This document shows, in pieces, positions 7,182-8,675 of a DNA stretch of 8,675 nucleotides (position 1 is the stretch's first letter; each line of letters opens with the position of its first letter). Below the pieces are notes generated by a model that saw only the letters and a list, made by a program, of their open reading frames with translations, did no database searches and was not told the origin of the DNA. Origin of the DNA: Sediminibacterium sp. (GTDB taxonomy: Bacteria; Bacteroidota; Bacteroidia; Chitinophagales; Chitinophagaceae); contig JALRFB010000029.1 in NCBI GenBank assembly GCA_023256555.1, forward strand, positions 1-8,675, in the 5' to 3' direction. The translations under genes and the position numbers were made by a program.

Positions 7182-8637
7182 CTTTTGTATTGGTTATCTT
7201 AATTACAAAAATTCCAGAAGTACTAATATCACCTGGTCTTAAAGAAGATAGATCAACCGTAATATTATCTCCTTTGATTTTCCAAGTTGGTTGATGTTTA
7301 GCACCTAAAATAGTTATCATAGAATTTGAACTTGCTTTGATATCTCTGATAGTAATACTATTTTGGTAATTTGGCATAATACAGTAAACATCATCTCCTT
7401 TTTTTGTAAAAAAGCTTTCTATATAAGCACTATCCGTTTTTGGTACAACTAATTTTGCTACTTTATAATCTGCCATAAAACTTGCTGATTTTTTAGCAGG
7501 CATTTTTCCTATTGTCCACTGAGCTGGTTTTTTATAAGCAGTAGTACCATAAATCGCTTCCCCATTCACTTCTAACCAGTCACCCATATCAGTTAATCTT
7601 TGTTGTAAAATAACAGGAATATTACCATCTGCATTTGGCCCAATATCTAATAAAAAATTACCCCCTCTAGAAACAATATCATTCAACATTAAAATTAATT
7701 CTCTACTAGATTTATAATCTTTTAATTGTTCGTTTCTATTATATCCATAAGAACTTCCAATACCTTGACTCTCTTCCCAAACAATACTAGCATCCATTCC
7801 GCTACCGTATTCAGAAGTAGTATACATTGCGCCGTGATTTTTCTCTCTTGTATTATTACCCCAACGATCATTCACCACTACATTGTCTTTTACAGGAGAT
7901 TCATTAAATAACCAAGCCAATAACTCAGGACTTTTCCATGCTGTATCTGAGATATCCCATTCACCATCAGAGAAAATCACTTCTGGTTTATATTTGGTTA
8001 CTAAATCTTTGAATTGTGGTGTCATGTGTTTTTCAACATATTTTTTTCTGTCGTGCAACCACATTGGATTAAACCATTCATATAAAGAATAGTAATAGCC
8101 CATTCTTAATCCACTATTTCTAACTGCTTCAGATAAATCGCCTAACAAATCTCTTTTAGGTGTTCCCGTTACTGCATTCCAAGGTCTATTCCAGTCTCTA
8201 TCTGCTTCTGCACTATTCCATAATGTATATCCATCATGGTGCTTAGAAGTTAATACCACATATTTTGCTCCAGATTTTTTAAATAATTCAGCCCATTGTT
8301 TTGGTTCAAACATCTCAGCCTTAAACATTGGCTCAAACTGCTCATAAGCAAAACTGCTTCCGTAATTTTTATTATGAAAGTCAATAAATTCTTTTTTCTT
8401 TTCAAACAATCTATATCTATACCACTCTGAATAACTATAACCATCATTAGACCATGCTGGTGCAAATGCTGGAACAGAATACACACCCCAGTGAATAAAA
8501 ATGCCAAACTTTTCTTGATTAAACCATGCTGGAATTTTTCTTGTATTTAGAGATTCCCAATTAGGTTCATATTTTTTTTGTGCATTAAGTTGTACAAATG
8601 ATACTAAAAGTAAAAATGCGATAATTCCTTTTTTCAT
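7174..8637 (-). CDS. Exported alpha-L-fucosidase, glycoside hydrolase family 29
   Basis: A 487-residue retaining exo-fucosidase that should release terminal alpha-L-fucose from glycans. The ATG at 8637-8635 is chosen because it begins a standard signal peptide (MKKGIIAFLLLVSFVQLNAQ); the frame stays open to a TTG three codons upstream, a less likely start. The (beta/alpha)8-like catalytic part has KFGIFIHWGVYSVP (43-56), YSEWYRYRL (69-77), AKYVVLTSKHHDGYTLW (124-140), GYYYSLYEWF (180-189) and IFSDGEWD (221-228). By GH29 analogy D224 in SDGEWD is the nucleophile, and H49, H133 and H134 line the fucose pocket. WEESQGIGSSYGYNRNE (287-303) is the likely acid/base loop; E288 and E289 are candidates, not assigned. 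RGGNFLLDIGPNADG (324-338) is a typical GH29 closing motif. Residues about 375-487 form the C-terminal beta-sandwich. No SusC/D, sulfatase or other glycosidase lies beside it, so the glycan target is unknown. Confidence 0.95.
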   Translation of the reverse strand: MKKGIIAFLLLVSFVQLNAQKKYEPNWESLNTRKIPAWFNQEKFGIFIHWGVYSVPAFAPAWSNDGYSYSEWYRYRLFEKKKEFIDFHNKNYGSSFAYEQFEPMFKAEMFEPKQWAELFKKSGAKYVVLTSKHHDGYTLWNSAEADRDWNRPWNAVTGTPKRDLLGDLSEAVRNSGLRMGYYYSLYEWFNPMWLHDRKKYVEKHMTPQFKDLVTKYKPEVIFSDGEWDISDTAWKSPELLAWLFNESPVKDNVVVNDRWGNNTREKNHGAMYTTSEYGSGMDASIVWEESQGIGSSYGYNRNEQLKDYKSSRELILMLNDIVSRGGNFLLDIGPNADGNIPVILQQRLTDMGDWLEVNGEAIYGTTAYKKPAQWTIGKMPAKKSASFMADYKVAKLVVPKTDSAYIESFFTKKGDDVYCIMPNYQNSITIRDIKASSNSMITILGAKHQPTWKIKGDNITVDLSSLRPGDISTSGIFVIKITNTKEE

Positions 8638-8675
8638 ACAATTCAATTAATAATGATTCGATAAATTAAAAGCTA

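Noticed and set aside
8250..8507. Minus-strand open frame in another frame within the fucosidase gene
   Set aside because: It overlaps the conserved KHHDG and HWG regions of GH29 in the wrong frame and has no independent support.
8644..8646. TTG start giving a three-residue longer fucosidase
   Set aside because: The in-frame ATG at 8637-8635 gives a clean signal peptide starting MKKG; the extra Met-Asn-Cys adds nothing and TTG starts are uncommon.

Overview
The window looks like ordinary chromosomal DNA from a member of the Bacteroidota, plausibly a Chitinophagaceae relative. The reasons are AT-rich, lysine- and asparagine-rich coding sequence, no Shine-Dalgarno-like GGAGG ahead of any complete gene, and a gene set typical of the phylum: a DUF5916 outer-membrane protein, a large Asp-box propeller protein, an exported M20D peptidase and an exported GH29 fucosidase. 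The phylum call is an inference from composition and protein families; the family-level placement is a guess.

Layout. Bases 1-1778 (+) hold the 3' part of a DUF5916 protein whose start lies outside the window. A strong hairpin terminator (1777-1811) follows. Next is a 962-residue secreted multi-blade propeller protein (1858-4746, +) of the sortilin/VPS10-like BNR type. It converges on an exported M20D amidohydrolase (4789-6072, -), and the two share a perfect 24-bp hairpin (4745-4796) that contains both stop codons. Only 45 bp separate the amidohydrolase from a divergently transcribed AlkB-type membrane di-iron alkane monooxygenase (6118-7173, +). AlkB then meets a GH29 alpha-L-fucosidase (7174-8637, -) with stop codons directly abutting and no intergenic base.

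How the genes fit together. Four products are exported or in the outer membrane, and the fifth is an integral inner-membrane oxygenase. Hydrolysis of acyl-amino acids or peptides, release of fucose, and terminal oxidation of alkanes suggest a scavenging heterotroph, but nothing shows these genes working as one pathway. Each is separated from its neighbour by a terminator or by a change of direction, so each is probably its own transcription unit. No RNA gene, mobile element, CRISPR array, SusC/SusD pair or rubredoxin is visible. I found no convincing new multi-gene system; the points most worth a second look are the terminators built into stop codons, the zero-gap convergence, and the AlkB without a visible redox partner.
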